Positions 18,630-27,646 of a stretch of DNA of 64,000 bases are shown here, one piece after another. Source of the DNA: Acetobacteraceae bacterium H6797 (GTDB taxonomy: Bacteria; Pseudomonadota; Alphaproteobacteria; Acetobacterales; Acetobacteraceae); assembly GCA_015223225.1 (NCBI GenBank), contig JADFCQ010000007.1, positions 310,001 to 374,000 of the forward strand. The letters run 5' to 3'. The translations under genes were made by a program, and so were the position numbers. The first letter of the stretch is position 1; every line of letters begins with the position of its first letter. The notes under the pieces are model-generated. The model did not search any database. It was not told the origin of the DNA and was given only the letters and a program-made list of their open reading frames with translations.

Positions 18630-18636
18630 GAGCAAG

Positions 18637-18657
18637 GCGGGGGGCTGGGCCCCCCGC
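18637..18657. terminator. GC-rich hairpin between convergent genes
   Basis: A perfect 9-bp stem with a 3-base loop fills most of the 30 bases between the stops of the DSD1-family gene and the DUF952 gene. No T-run follows on either side, so termination is inferred from position and stem strength only. Confidence 0.4.
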
Positions 18658-18659
18658 GA

Positions 18660-19025
18660 TCACGGGATGTCGGCGGGGAAGAGATGCAGCCCGTCGGCCC
18701 CGAGCGGCAGCGGCTCGGCGCTGGTGACCAGCGCGACGGGCAGCCTGCCGTAGAGATGGGGGAAGAGGCCGGGGCGGCTGCCGCCCTTGGCGGGCTCCCA
18801 GACCAGGGCATCGCCGAGCCTGGCGCTTTCCACCTTCACCAGCACGAGCCCTTCCTGACCCTTGCGATGCTTCGCGGCACTCGCGCGGAGCTGCGCGGCG
18901 GTGGAGAAATGCAGGAAGCCGTCGTGGCGATCATCCGCGCTGCCGGCATAGGCGCCGGCGGCCACGGCCTCGGCCCAGTCGGTGCCATGCACCATGGTGT
19001 AGATGAAGGGTTCCATGCGGGCCAT
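18660..19025 (-). CDS. DUF952-family protein
   Basis: This protein of about 121 residues has the DUF952 pattern: FIYTMVHGTDWAEA near the N-terminus, DGFLHFSTAAQL in the middle and the terminal FPHLYGRLPVALV. The family is distantly ADP-ribosyltransferase-like, with no firm biochemical role. Two ATGs, at 19025 and 19016, fit equally well. It is convergent with the DSD1-family gene. Confidence 0.8.
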   Translation of the reverse strand: MARMEPFIYTMVHGTDWAEAVAAGAYAGSADDRHDGFLHFSTAAQLRASAAKHRKGQEGLVLVKVESARLGDALVWEPAKGGSRPGLFPHLYGRLPVALVTSAEPLPLGADGLHLFPADIP

Positions 19026-19227
19026 TGTGCCGGTGGGAAGGGCCTTGTCCACCGGCGAGGGGATTGCGCATATCGCGGCGCGGCTTTCGGACAAATAGGC
19101 GGAACACGTTCCTTGCTGCCGCAGGGCATCTTTTTCGATGCGATTACAAAAAGGATAGCCGCGTATTTTCGCCGCAATTTGAAACGAAAAGGACGCAGTA
19201 TTCTTCAGACATCTTGAGAGGTGCACC

Positions 19228-19776
19228 GTGAAAGCATCGGGCTTGTATGCCTGTGTCATGGCTACGCTTCTATGCGCCGGCGCCGCCCTGGCGGCGAGCG
19301 ATGGCACGGGATCGCCACAGGGTCGCTACACCGCTCCCAACGGCATCGTCAGCCTGGATTTCCAGGCCGATGGCAAGGTCAGGCTCGATGGCGGTGGTGG
19401 CGATGCGCTGCTGCCCTATTCGGTCAGCGGGCAGAGCCTGACGATCCAGGCCCCGAGGGGCCCGCGCACGCTGACGATCGTGAACGAGGATACGCTGCTG
19501 CTGACGGATGGCAGCAATATGCGTCTGCTGCGCGATCGTTCCTTCGCCTGCAAGGATGAGGATGGCGAGGTCGGCACGATGATTCTCGACCATGCCGGCC
19601 GCGTGCTCCTGCGGGCGCCCGCGGGAACGCCTCAGGCCTCGGCGGCGCCGGAACCGCTCGGCACCTATACGGAAGAGGGCGGGAGCATTGCCGTCCAGCA
19701 ATCCGAGGGCACCAATACCTTCACGAGGGAGGGCAGGGACCTGCGGGCGGGCAAGCTCATCTGCAAGCGGCTGTGA
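19228..19776 (+). CDS. Hypothetical exported protein
   Basis: This 182-residue protein begins with a clear signal peptide (MKASGLYACVMATLLCAG, cleaved after ALA). The rest shows two similar beta-rich segments: GRYTAPNGIVSLDFQADGKV near residue 32 and LGTYTEEGGSIAVQQ near 145. Two cysteines occur late in the mature protein. I do not recognise a family. The LuxR-type gene follows after 30 bases on the same strand, so co-transcription is possible. Confidence 0.65.
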   Translation: MKASGLYACVMATLLCAGAALAASDGTGSPQGRYTAPNGIVSLDFQADGKVRLDGGGGDALLPYSVSGQSLTIQAPRGPRTLTIVNEDTLLLTDGSNMRLLRDRSFACKDEDGEVGTMILDHAGRVLLRAPAGTPQASAAPEPLGTYTEEGGSIAVQQSEGTNTFTREGRDLRAGKLICKRL

Positions 19777-19806
19777 CAATGGTTCGGGAAAAGGCGTGAG
19801 GCTCCG

Positions 19807-20937
19807 ATGCCGCTCGGCCAGTTCCCCGAACTGATCGGACAGCTCTATGAGGCGGCGGCGGATGACCAGCTGTGGTCCGGCATGGCGGGGCGGATCGCGG
19901 CGGCGTTCAATTCCACCAGCACCGTCGTCAAGCTGCATGGCGGGCGCGGGGGTTTTCAACTGCTGGAAAGCACCGGCAATCTCGCGGTGCCCGAGAGCCT
20001 GCAAAGCTGGGCCGAGCACTGGCATCGCCACGATCTGTGGGTGGAGCGCTCGATCTCCGTCGGCATAAACCGCATCGTCACGAGCGACGACTTGGTGACG
20101 CCGGAGGAGCAGATGCGCAGCGGCTTCTACCAGGAATGGCTCGCCGGGCTCGATATTCATCACATGGTGGGCGCGGTGTTTCCTTGCGGGAATGGCGCGG
20201 TCGGGGTGATCGGCATTCATCGGCCGCCAGGCACCGGGGGCTATACCGAGACCGACCGGCAAAGGGTGGCGCTGCTGCTGCCGCATCTTCAGCGCGCCCT
20301 GCAACTCGGCCAGCGGCTTGCGGAAGCGGGGCTGGCCCAGGCCATCACCCAGGCGGCGTTGGATCGCCTGGATACAGGCGTGCTGGCCGTCGACGGCCAT
20401 GGCCGGCTGCTGCATGCCAATGCGGAGGCCGAGGAAATTCTGCGGGCCGGTGGCGAGCTTCAATTGCTCAATGGCCGCCTGACGGCCCGGCATCCGGCGT
20501 TGCGCGACCGTCTGGCCGCGATGATGCGCGGGGTGATGGAGACGGCCGAGGGGCGGCCCAGCCGGGCGCCCGTGGCCCTGGCGATCCCGCGCGGCGATCG
20601 CCTGCCGCTGACGCTGGCGCTTGCCCCTCTGCGCCCCACGCCCTTCTCGCGCTTCGTCGAGGCACGCCCCTGCGTGCTGGTTTTTCTGCGCGACCCGGAG
20701 CGGCGCTCACCGCGTGTGGATCACCTGCGGGATCTCTTCGGCCTGACGCCGACGGAGGCCGCGATCGCGGCTGATCTGGCGGTCGGCCGCTCCCTGGAGG
20801 CGATTGCCGGGAAGCACCATATCGGCATCGGCACGGTGCGCTGGCATCTGAAGAGCATCCTGTCCAAGACGGGCACGGCGCGACAGACGGAGGCTGCCGC
20901 GCTGCTGGCCCGGAGCGTCGCCGTCTTGCCCCGCTGA
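19807..20937 (+). CDS. LuxR-family transcriptional regulator
   Basis: The 376 residues contain a sensory-type N-terminal half with LLPHLQRALQLGQRL, then a PAS-like segment (LDTGVLAVDGHGRLLHANAEA). The C-terminal HTH (about 310-365) has LTPTEAAIAADLAVGRSLEAI and IGTVRWHLKSILSKTG, the LuxR recognition helix pattern. There is no autoinducer-binding domain of the LuxI/LuxR kind. The architecture matches the regulator at 57143-58303, so the two look like paralogues. Target genes and ligand are unknown. Confidence 0.8.
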   Translation: MPLGQFPELIGQLYEAAADDQLWSGMAGRIAAAFNSTSTVVKLHGGRGGFQLLESTGNLAVPESLQSWAEHWHRHDLWVERSISVGINRIVTSDDLVTPEEQMRSGFYQEWLAGLDIHHMVGAVFPCGNGAVGVIGIHRPPGTGGYTETDRQRVALLLPHLQRALQLGQRLAEAGLAQAITQAALDRLDTGVLAVDGHGRLLHANAEAEEILRAGGELQLLNGRLTARHPALRDRLAAMMRGVMETAEGRPSRAPVALAIPRGDRLPLTLALAPLRPTPFSRFVEARPCVLVFLRDPERRSPRVDHLRDLFGLTPTEAAIAADLAVGRSLEAIAGKHHIGIGTVRWHLKSILSKTGTARQTEAAALLARSVAVLPR

Positions 20938-20951
20938 GGCGAGAGGCCGGC

Positions 20952-21812
20952 TCAGGGGCGGCATCGTTGCAGAGGGGGGCGGTTCAGATTCGCAACGGCT
21001 TCGAGCGCGCGCTCAGCCGCGCCCAGAGGATCGCCGCCGGAGGTCCAGAGCTTCGGGCCTTCGATCGACACCGTCAGGCCAGCCCCTGGGCCTTGCAGCT
21101 GGTAGGTGATGGAATTGTCCTGGGGACCATTATAATTCGGCAGTACGTTCGGATGCGTGAAGCTGGCGGAACCGGCCGCGGTCTCGAGCTGGATCGCCTC
21201 GGCGCCGATCGTCACGCGCGGCAGCCGGGCGCAATCGCCGAGCGGCGCGAAGCGTCCGTATGTGGCGGGGAAGAGACGCAGGCCGTCGTCGGGCCCGGGG
21301 GCCGCCGCTTCCGGCGTGGGGCGATCCGGCCCATGCGGCGCCTGCCAGGGCGCGCTGCCGATACCGCAGCCGGTCGGCACATACATGCGGCCGTTGTAGC
21401 GATAGACCGGATGGCAGGTGCCGCTGCTATTGGCGAAATCCGACCAGCCCCGCGACTTCGTGCCGAGCGGCTGGAAGATGCCGAGCATGACCGTGATCAC
21501 CTGCCAATGCCCGGCCGCGTCCCGCACCAGAACCTTGGACTGGTAGCCGGGATCGGGCCCGTAGCAGGCCGGATCGTGGTCGAGGGTGACTGCCTCGGGG
21601 CGGCCGTCGCCGTTCAGGTCGATGAACTTCACCTGCGGCGAGGTCGCGCGCTGGCATGGGTTGAGCACCTTGCCGTCGCGAAAGGACATGCCGGCGGCGG
21701 TGAGGAGTTGCATGGCCTCGGCTTGGCTCATGCCCTGTTGGGCAAAGGCCGCGCCGGAAAGCGCCAGGGCGCCTGCCGCGGCGAGAGCGACGGCGGCGCG
21801 CAGGCCCTTCAT
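20952..21812 (-). CDS. Hypothetical exported protein
   Basis: This 286-residue protein has a signal peptide (LRAAVALAAAGALALSGAAFA, cut before QQG). A VKFIDLNGDGRPEAVTLDHD segment resembles one FG-GAP/calcium-binding repeat unit. The rest includes several Cys, Trp and Pro residues and a late YQLQGPGAGLTVSIEGP region that suggests a secreted beta fold. No family is recognised. Its ATG overlaps the stop of the upstream membrane protein gene by four bases, so the two form an operon. Confidence 0.65.
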   Translation of the reverse strand: MKGLRAAVALAAAGALALSGAAFAQQGMSQAEAMQLLTAAGMSFRDGKVLNPCQRATSPQVKFIDLNGDGRPEAVTLDHDPACYGPDPGYQSKVLVRDAAGHWQVITVMLGIFQPLGTKSRGWSDFANSSGTCHPVYRYNGRMYVPTGCGIGSAPWQAPHGPDRPTPEAAAPGPDDGLRLFPATYGRFAPLGDCARLPRVTIGAEAIQLETAAGSASFTHPNVLPNYNGPQDNSITYQLQGPGAGLTVSIEGPKLWTSGGDPLGAAERALEAVANLNRPPLQRCRP

Positions 21813-22303
21813 GCTGCCTGAAGCCGGCGCACACTCGCCGAGGCTTGCAGATAACCCTTGATGAGGGTGAAGACACCGTAGCTCGTCAAGCCAAGGCCGC
21901 CGAAAATGACCAGGACGCCGAGGATGCCGTTGATGCCGCTGAGCACGAGGCCCAGCAGGATCGAGAGGATCGGATAGAGGAAGAGCGACATGATGGTGCT
22001 CGCGATGACCGCCATGAGCGGCACCACGAAGCCCCGTCTCTCCTCGGGATAGGCGACACCAAGGATGATGGGCTTACGAAGATTGTTGAAATGGACGTAG
22101 AGAACGGCGTTCTTCCCGACATCCAGCAGGTCGTAGATATCCCGCGTGCAACCGACGTCGCGCAGCACCGTGTCGCCGATCTCCACCACGGACACCTTGC
22201 CGGAAACGCGGACATGGCCCACGGCGCTATTCGAGTTGGTGTTGATGATCATGTCGCCTTCTTTGGAACCGACGCGCTTCAGGATACCGCGAAACTCTTT
22301 CAT
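21809..22303 (-). CDS. Hypothetical membrane protein
   Basis: This 164-residue protein has a soluble N-terminal region of about 95 residues (beta-type, with VGHVRVSGKVSVVEIGDTVL). Two adjacent membrane segments follow (GFVVPLMAVIASTIMSLFLY and LSGINGILGVLVIFGGLGL). GAGGGG-like purines precede the ATG at 22303. It lies just beyond the lysin end of the virion cassette, on the same strand. Whether it belongs to the cassette or the host is unclear; I recognise no family. Confidence 0.6.
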   Translation of the reverse strand: MKEFRGILKRVGSKEGDMIINTNSNSAVGHVRVSGKVSVVEIGDTVLRDVGCTRDIYDLLDVGKNAVLYVHFNNLRKPIILGVAYPEERRGFVVPLMAVIASTIMSLFLYPILSILLGLVLSGINGILGVLVIFGGLGLTSYGVFTLIKGYLQASASVRRLQAA

Positions 22304-22393
22304 GCTTGCCCCTCTGCCTTCCAGCCGACCGCGCTGCCCGCCTTCTGGTGGTAACGTCATCGGCGGAAGAGTGCGGGGCGGGGCCGCCGAATA

Positions 22394-22413
22394 CCCCTCC
22401 CAAATGGGAGGGG
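22394..22413 (-). repeat. Perfect inverted repeat after the lysin gene
   Basis: An 8- to 9-bp perfect stem (CCCCTCCCA with its complement) lies 40 bases beyond the stop of the lysin gene. No T-run follows, so it may be a weak terminator or a protein-binding palindrome. It marks the probable 3' end of the cassette transcript. Confidence 0.45.
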
Positions 22414-22454
22414 CGCTCCAATTTCTATGTGGCGCTTGGCGGCTTTCGCGACGA

Positions 22455-22901
22455 TCAGCCCGGCAGCCGGTAGAAGAGCAGCCCGCCGATCTCGGCCTGC
22501 GGGGGCTGGCCCAGCGCCCAGGCGGGGAGCAGCGCCTCGTCATGGTAATGCGTGGCGCCGCCCGTCGCGTCCGGCAGGCTGCCGGCGACCGCCCGGGCGG
22601 CGATACGTCGGCAGATGGCCAGCGCGGCGTCGCCGGGCGGGATGGCGCGCAGGGCTGCGTGGCGCGGATGGTTGCGGTTCCAGCAGGGGAACTGGAAGGG
22701 CGCGCGGCACACACCGGCAACGCCCTCGCCCCAATGGCGCGGGCCCTCCGGCAGAGCGGCGAGCCGGGCGCGGTTCACGACCAGCGAGGCCAGCGCCTCG
22801 ATCGCGCGGACGGGGCGCTCGGCGGCCTCGCCCCAGAGGGTGAGGGCGAGGATTTCCTGCGCCTGCTCTCGGGCGAGCGCGCGGGCGGATAGGCTGCTCA
22901 T
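22455..22901 (-). CDS. SleB-type cell wall hydrolase (candidate endolysin)
   Basis: This 148-residue protein matches the Hydrolase_2/SleB fold. LTLWGEAAERPVRAIEALASLV contains the candidate catalytic Glu. VCRAPFQFPCWN and DATGGATHYHDE follow in the order seen in SleB-type hydrolases. It would cleave peptidoglycan to release particles. There is no signal peptide, so it would depend on a pore for access. Its ATG overlaps the stop of the small membrane protein gene by four bases, a normal lysis-gene arrangement. It is the last gene of the virion cassette. Confidence 0.78.
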   Translation of the reverse strand: MSSLSARALAREQAQEILALTLWGEAAERPVRAIEALASLVVNRARLAALPEGPRHWGEGVAGVCRAPFQFPCWNRNHPRHAALRAIPPGDAALAICRRIAARAVAGSLPDATGGATHYHDEALLPAWALGQPPQAEIGGLLFYRLPG

Positions 22902-23257
22902 TTGGTGGGGCCTCTGGAGGGTTGCTGCACGATGGCGGCGGTGGCCGTAGCGGCCAGGGAGACTTCGTCGAGCTTGCCCTCGATGCGCAGCAGATGCTGC
23001 GTCAGCCGCTGATCGACGTCGCGGATGAGGGAAAGCGGCACATAGGTGCGCGCCACCTCGAGCTTGAAGGCGGCGAGTTCCTCGCGGGCGCGGAGGCCCT
23101 CGTCGACGGCATGCGGGGCGCAGCCGCGCTCCTCCTCGCGGGCGAGGCGGATTTCGACGCCGCGCTTGAGGTGGTGCATCAGCCAGACGATAACGGCCAG
23201 CAGCGGGGCGTTCGCCGCCGCCGAGAGCCATTGCGGATCGAACGGAAGAGGCTGCAT
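22898..23257 (-). CDS. Small membrane-anchored protein of the lysis module
   Basis: This 119-residue protein has one N-terminal membrane segment (APLLAVIVWLMHHL) and then a long charged helical region (EELAAFKLEVARTYVPLSLI to QHLLRIEGKLDEVSL) likely to form a coiled coil. Position next to the lysin suggests a holin, a spanin-like protein or a chaperone-type lysis factor. The sequence alone does not decide. The ATG at 23257 has AGGAGGG just upstream. Confidence 0.6.
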   Translation of the reverse strand: MQPLPFDPQWLSAAANAPLLAVIVWLMHHLKRGVEIRLAREEERGCAPHAVDEGLRAREELAAFKLEVARTYVPLSLIRDVDQRLTQHLLRIEGKLDEVSLAATATAAIVQQPSRGPTK

Positions 23258-23335
23258 AGGCCCTCCTTGAAGACGGGCGGCCATGGGCCCATTGCTGAAG
23301 GGCCTGGCACGCGGTGGGAACGGAGACGTTGGACG

Positions 23336-23563
23336 ATGACCTGGGACGAGCCCTATCTGGAGACCTGCTGCCGCTCGGCGCTGCATCGCCTCTTCATCGT
23401 GCGCGACCATGGCCGGCCCGACGGGCTGAAGGACGGGCCCTGCCTGCATCGCCTGCAAGGCATGTCCTTCTGCCGCCAATGCGATGACGGCCGCTTCCGC
23501 ATGACGCCCGAGGGGGCGGAGCGCCATGCGACGGAAATTCTCAAGCGGCGACGGGCGGTTTAA
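23336..23563 (+). CDS. Small cysteine-containing hypothetical protein on the opposite strand
   Basis: This 75-residue frame has a GGAG about ten bases before the ATG. It encodes MTWDEPYLETCCRSALHRLF, then a Cys in GPCLHRLQGMSFCRQC and a basic tail. The paired cysteines could bind zinc. It sits between the large terminase and the lysis genes, and its start lies outside any other supported gene. It runs against the cassette, so it may be a host or moron gene with its own promoter. No family is recognised. Confidence 0.5.
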   Translation: MTWDEPYLETCCRSALHRLFIVRDHGRPDGLKDGPCLHRLQGMSFCRQCDDGRFRMTPEGAERHATEILKRRRAV

Positions 23564-23599
23564 AACAAAACAAGAACATTGCAGGCAAATAAAAAGCCC

Positions 23600-25045
23600 T
23601 CAGCCCCCGCGCCAGCCCGGCCCGCGCGGGGCGGGGCGAGTGGGCGGGAACCTGACGGCTTCGGCGAGAAGGCAGCCCGCCACGGCATCGAGCGCATCGT
23701 CGCGCAGCCGCGTCGCGGTGGGCGACCATTCCGCCATTTCACGCGGGAAGGGGCCGCGCATGATCGGCGCCCGCACATGCAGCCGGCGCGCGGCGAGCAC
23801 GGGCTCCAAGGCGCCGAGAATGCGCTCGTTCTTCGCCCGCGTGCTGACATGCTCGATGACGGAACAGGCGGCACCGGCGCGTGCCAGCTCGCGCCGCAGC
23901 AGCGCGGGCAGGAATTTGCCGATGCCGTTGGTCTCGACGCGGACGACGGGCATCATCGCATCGCGCAGGATGACGGCGACGGCGCGGCATTGCTGCGTCG
24001 CCGGGTCATCCGGCGCATTCGGATCATGCGTCAGATAGGCGAGGCGGTGGAGGAAGCTGTTTCCCTCGCCATCTAGATAGACACAGGCAAGAACCGAAGC
24101 ATCCCCCGTGCCGGGGCGGCCGTAGGCCGGGTCCCAGAAGGCGCTGCCGCTGGCCAGGCGCCGGCCGAGCAGTTCCAGCACGGGGCGGCCATTGGCCTCG
24201 CGATAGGCCGTCTCCTCGGCATATTCCACGATGGCGGCGGGGTCGAGCCGCGCGGCCTGGTCGCTCACCGCCTGGAGCAGCATCTGCCGGCGGAAAGCGG
24301 TGGGGCCGACGCGGGCTTCCATGCCGCGGATGGTGTCGAGATCGAAGCGCTCCGGCCAGGCGGAGCGGCCCGAGGGCGTGAGCACCGGCACGACAAGTCT
24401 CTTGTACCCAGCGAGAAAGTTCTCGCCCTGCGAGGCGGGGCGATAGAGGCTCTCGCTGGTATGTGGCGTGCCGACATAGAGCGTGGTGCCGCCGGGGACG
24501 AGGATGAACTCCGTCTCCTTCAGCCGCTCGCGCAATTCCTCGCGCTTGCCGGGCGTGTCGCAATTGCCGGCGACCTCTACGTCGTCGCAGATGATGACGT
24601 CGGCCCGCGCACCGGTGATATTGCCGGCGAGCCCCGCCGCGAGCATCGAAGGGTCGCGCAGCGCGCCCTCGCGTTTGACGGTGAAGCGGTCGGCGGCCCA
24701 ATTCTCCGGCGATTGGCTCAGCAGATGCGCGCAGAACGGGTGTAGGCGGATGATGCGGCGCACCGTCGCGACCATTTTCGTCGCGAGGTGATGATCCGCC
24801 GCCAGCACCAGGATGCGCGTCTCGGGCCAGCGCGAGAGAAGCCAGGCGCAGTAGAGGCCGATGAGCGTCGATTTCCCACAGCCGCGAAAGGCCATCAGGA
24901 CGAGGCGGCGCTCATTATTGTCGTGGCGCGATTGCAGCCAGCGTGCGATGCGCCGGTGCACCGCCGGTGTTTCCATCCGGTTCCGGCTGTTCCAGATCCA
25001 GAGGAATTCGAGGAATTCAGCCTGAGTTTCCTGCATCTTCGTCAT
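23600..25045 (-). CDS. Phage terminase large subunit (T7 gp19 type)
   Basis: This protein of about 481 residues packages DNA. Walker A is LMAFRGCGKSTLIGLY, close to the AFRG(x)xKS of T7 gp19. Walker B with catalytic acid is VIICDDVEV. The coupling motif LYVGTPHTSESLY follows, then a nuclease-like half with WDPAYGRPGTGDAS and RDDALDAVAG. The ATG at 25045 has GAGGAGGA directly upstream; ATGs at 25057 and 25036 are alternatives. It overlaps the preceding gene by 29 bases. All motifs are intact, so it should be active. Confidence 0.9.
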   Translation of the reverse strand: MTKMQETQAEFLEFLWIWNSRNRMETPAVHRRIARWLQSRHDNNERRLVLMAFRGCGKSTLIGLYCAWLLSRWPETRILVLAADHHLATKMVATVRRIIRLHPFCAHLLSQSPENWAADRFTVKREGALRDPSMLAAGLAGNITGARADVIICDDVEVAGNCDTPGKREELRERLKETEFILVPGGTTLYVGTPHTSESLYRPASQGENFLAGYKRLVVPVLTPSGRSAWPERFDLDTIRGMEARVGPTAFRRQMLLQAVSDQAARLDPAAIVEYAEETAYREANGRPVLELLGRRLASGSAFWDPAYGRPGTGDASVLACVYLDGEGNSFLHRLAYLTHDPNAPDDPATQQCRAVAVILRDAMMPVVRVETNGIGKFLPALLRRELARAGAACSVIEHVSTRAKNERILGALEPVLAARRLHVRAPIMRGPFPREMAEWSPTATRLRDDALDAVAGCLLAEAVRFPPTRPAPRGPGWRGG

Positions 25046-25334
25046 TCTCCTCCTCATCCTGAGTGGCGGAGATTGCGTCGCGTGCTTCGGCCAGCATCTC
25101 GGCGGTGAGCTGCCGGTTGTCGGCCTCGGCGCTGCCGACGGCGGCGCGCATGAGCTTCATGAGATGTTCGAGATGCGCGAGGGCCGATTTGCAGGCGGCG
25201 TGATGCGCGGCGAAGGCCTTGGCATCGTCATGCATGCCGGGGCCGGGGCCGCGCTCCACGAAAGCCGCGTAGTCATCGACCACGCGGCGCACCACCCGCT
25301 CAAGATCAGCCCCAAGAGTGGGTGGGGCCGTCAT
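25017..25334 (-). CDS. Putative small terminase subunit
   Basis: This 105-residue, largely helical protein (VVRRVVDDYAAFVERG, then HAACKSALAHLEHLMKLMRAA) ends in a very acidic tail (QDEEENDEDAG). It lies directly before the large terminase and after the fibre gene, exactly where T7-like genomes put the small terminase. Its size and acidic tail also fit. There is no detectable sequence signature, so the call is positional. Its ATG overlaps the fibre stop by four bases. Confidence 0.5.
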   Translation of the reverse strand: MTAPPTLGADLERVVRRVVDDYAAFVERGPGPGMHDDAKAFAAHHAACKSALAHLEHLMKLMRAAVGSAEADNRQLTAEMLAEARDAISATQDEEENDEDAGNSG

Positions 25335-27616
25335 GTCTTCAGAACCCGGACGCGCACGGTGCCCGCGCCGAGGTCGATCGCCGCGCTGGAGCGGTTCCAG
25401 GCCGTGACGGTGACGGTGTCGCTCGCGCCGATCTGCGCGAGGAAGACCACGCCGCTCGTCGCGAGGCTGAAGGCCGACTGCACGAAATCGCCCGGCCGTG
25501 CGCCAGGCACCGTGACGTTGAGCTGCGTCGTGGCGCCGGCGGCGAGCGAGGGCGGATCCCAGGCCGCATCGACCAGCATCTCGCGCCGGCCCCAGGGCGT
25601 GGTGGGCGCGCCGTAGAGGATGCCCGGCGAGAAGGCCGGGTCGCAGAGCAGGCGCATCGCGCGGATCTCGTAATCGGCCGAGACGCGCGAAACGCCGATG
25701 ACGGCATAAGCCACCTGCGGATCGAGCCGCACCACCTGCAACCGCGTGAGCGCGGCGTCGGACATGTCCGAACCGCCCTGCCACCATCGCGTGTCGCTGT
25801 TATAGGACATGGTCTGGCCCGAGGCGCGGACCAGCGTGCCGGCCGTGTCGGTGAGCAGAACCTTGTTCGCGTCGAAGCATTGCACGAAGAGGCGCGGCGC
25901 ATCGGCATCGACGGCGAGCGCGAATTCGCGGCAGTTGCGCGCATCGACCACGAACCCAAGCGCGCGGCCGCCGCCCATGGTCACGCCATGATCGTTCAGC
26001 GTGAAATTGCTGAGCGCGGGGAAGCAGAGGCTGTTCATCGCGGTGGGCGCTCCCGATGGATTTGTCGAGAGCACCGCGAGTTTCTCGAAGCCCGTCTCGG
26101 TCTCGTTCCAGCGGATGGCGGCCGCGCGGAGGTTCGGCACATCGGCGAGAAGGCGCGTCATCTCGCGATGGCCGGCCGCCTGGTGGAGGCGCTTGACGGC
26201 CGAGCCGACGCGCGTCGCGGTGCTGGTATAGTCGATATCGATCGTATAGCCCTGGCTGGCCCAGGCGACTTCGTAGACATGGTCCTGCGCGCCGCCCGTA
26301 TGCCGCGCGACGTAGGGCGAGCAGCCTTCCATGCGGATGCCGCGCGCGAGGATGGCGCGGCTGCTGACTTCCATGAGGAAGGGGATGCCTGCGATGGCGG
26401 GCCGGTTCTCGGCCTGCATCTCGAAATTCGGGCTGTCGAAAATATGCCGGTTATGCGCGACATAGGCGCCGGGCTCAGCGGAGAAGCGGATGCCGAAGCG
26501 GTCGAGCGTCGGATAGAGGCTGCTCGCGACAGTGAAATGGCCGCCATAGTAGCGAATGGAGGTATTCCAGCCCGCCGCCGTCTGCGTATGCACGTCGAGG
26601 CCGATCTTGTTATTCGCGAAGCGGCCGAGGATCAGCGTGGTGTCTTCGAAGCCGCGGCCATCGCCGATGGTGCGGGCGCCGATGGTGAAGCCCTCGACCT
26701 GGCGGATCTCGACGAGGCTGCAATCGAGATTGAGCAGCACCAGGCCGACATCCGCTTCGTTCAGCCAGTTGCTGATGGTGGAACGGAAGATCTTGATGCC
26801 TTGATAGACCTTGCCCGCATTTCGCGTCGCGCCGCCGGTGCCGATGGTGAGCGCGGTGACGCCGCCGGTGCCGGCATAGACGATCTGACCGTTCATGGTC
26901 ATGCCCGCCGCTGCACCGGGCAGGGTCAGCGGCATGGTGGTGCGATAGCTGCCCTCATTCACCACGAGATGCTTGCCCGAGGCGGCGGCGGCGTTCATGG
27001 CGGCCTGGAGCGCCGGTCCATCATCCGTGATGCTGTCGCCAACCGCGCCGAAGTCACGCACCGAGATGGTTTCGGCGAGCTTGTCCTCGATGGTGCGCGG
27101 AATGGCGCCCGCATGCGGCACGGAGAGCGTGCCTTCCTCGCGCGCGAAGACCGTGACGGCGCCGACGCTGTCGAAGCCCAGCACGCGATTGGCGCGCGTG
27201 GCGCGCGACGGCAGGGTGAGCGCGCCCGGCACCTCGCTCGCATCGATGCGCAGCGTGCTTTCCAGCGCCGTATTCAACTCCTGGATCATCGCCACCTGGC
27301 GATCCAGCTCGTCATTCAGCGTATTGGCGCGCAGCAGGCCGCTCGGCTGGAAATCCGTGACGCGCTCGATCACCATCGCACGCCGCAGCAGCACGACCGT
27401 GCCGGCGGCGGGCGCGGTGGCGAAGGTGACGCTGCCGCCATCGCTGGTGCCAGCGCCGGAGATGGTGAATCCCGTGCTCTGCAAGACGCCGTCGAGGCGA
27501 ACTTCGAGGTCGCCCGCGTCGAAAATCGGAAACGGATAGGTGAAGGCGGTCTGCGTGCCGCTCGCGGCATATTGCGCGCGCGGCGAGACATCGCCGATGC
27601 GGATATGATCGGCCAT
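25331..27616 (-). CDS. T7-type tail fibre/tailspike with pectate-lyase-like domain
   Basis: The 761 residues start with a T7 gp17-like particle-binding domain (TAFTYPFPIFDAGDLEVRLD to LNDELDRQVAMIQELN). A pectate-lyase-superfamily beta-helix opener follows (ISVRDFGAVGDSITDDGPAL, around residue 185). The remaining part is beta-helical and probably trimeric, with a separate C-terminal domain. It should recognise, and perhaps degrade, a surface polysaccharide. The frame is fully intact, with no premature stop. Confidence 0.85.
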   Translation of the reverse strand: MADHIRIGDVSPRAQYAASGTQTAFTYPFPIFDAGDLEVRLDGVLQSTGFTISGAGTSDGGSVTFATAPAAGTVVLLRRAMVIERVTDFQPSGLLRANTLNDELDRQVAMIQELNTALESTLRIDASEVPGALTLPSRATRANRVLGFDSVGAVTVFAREEGTLSVPHAGAIPRTIEDKLAETISVRDFGAVGDSITDDGPALQAAMNAAAASGKHLVVNEGSYRTTMPLTLPGAAAGMTMNGQIVYAGTGGVTALTIGTGGATRNAGKVYQGIKIFRSTISNWLNEADVGLVLLNLDCSLVEIRQVEGFTIGARTIGDGRGFEDTTLILGRFANNKIGLDVHTQTAAGWNTSIRYYGGHFTVASSLYPTLDRFGIRFSAEPGAYVAHNRHIFDSPNFEMQAENRPAIAGIPFLMEVSSRAILARGIRMEGCSPYVARHTGGAQDHVYEVAWASQGYTIDIDYTSTATRVGSAVKRLHQAAGHREMTRLLADVPNLRAAAIRWNETETGFEKLAVLSTNPSGAPTAMNSLCFPALSNFTLNDHGVTMGGGRALGFVVDARNCREFALAVDADAPRLFVQCFDANKVLLTDTAGTLVRASGQTMSYNSDTRWWQGGSDMSDAALTRLQVVRLDPQVAYAVIGVSRVSADYEIRAMRLLCDPAFSPGILYGAPTTPWGRREMLVDAAWDPPSLAAGATTQLNVTVPGARPGDFVQSAFSLATSGVVFLAQIGASDTVTVTAWNRSSAAIDLGAGTVRVRVLKT

Positions 27617-27646
27617 CGGTGGTCCTCTAGCGATAGGGGGGGCGGG

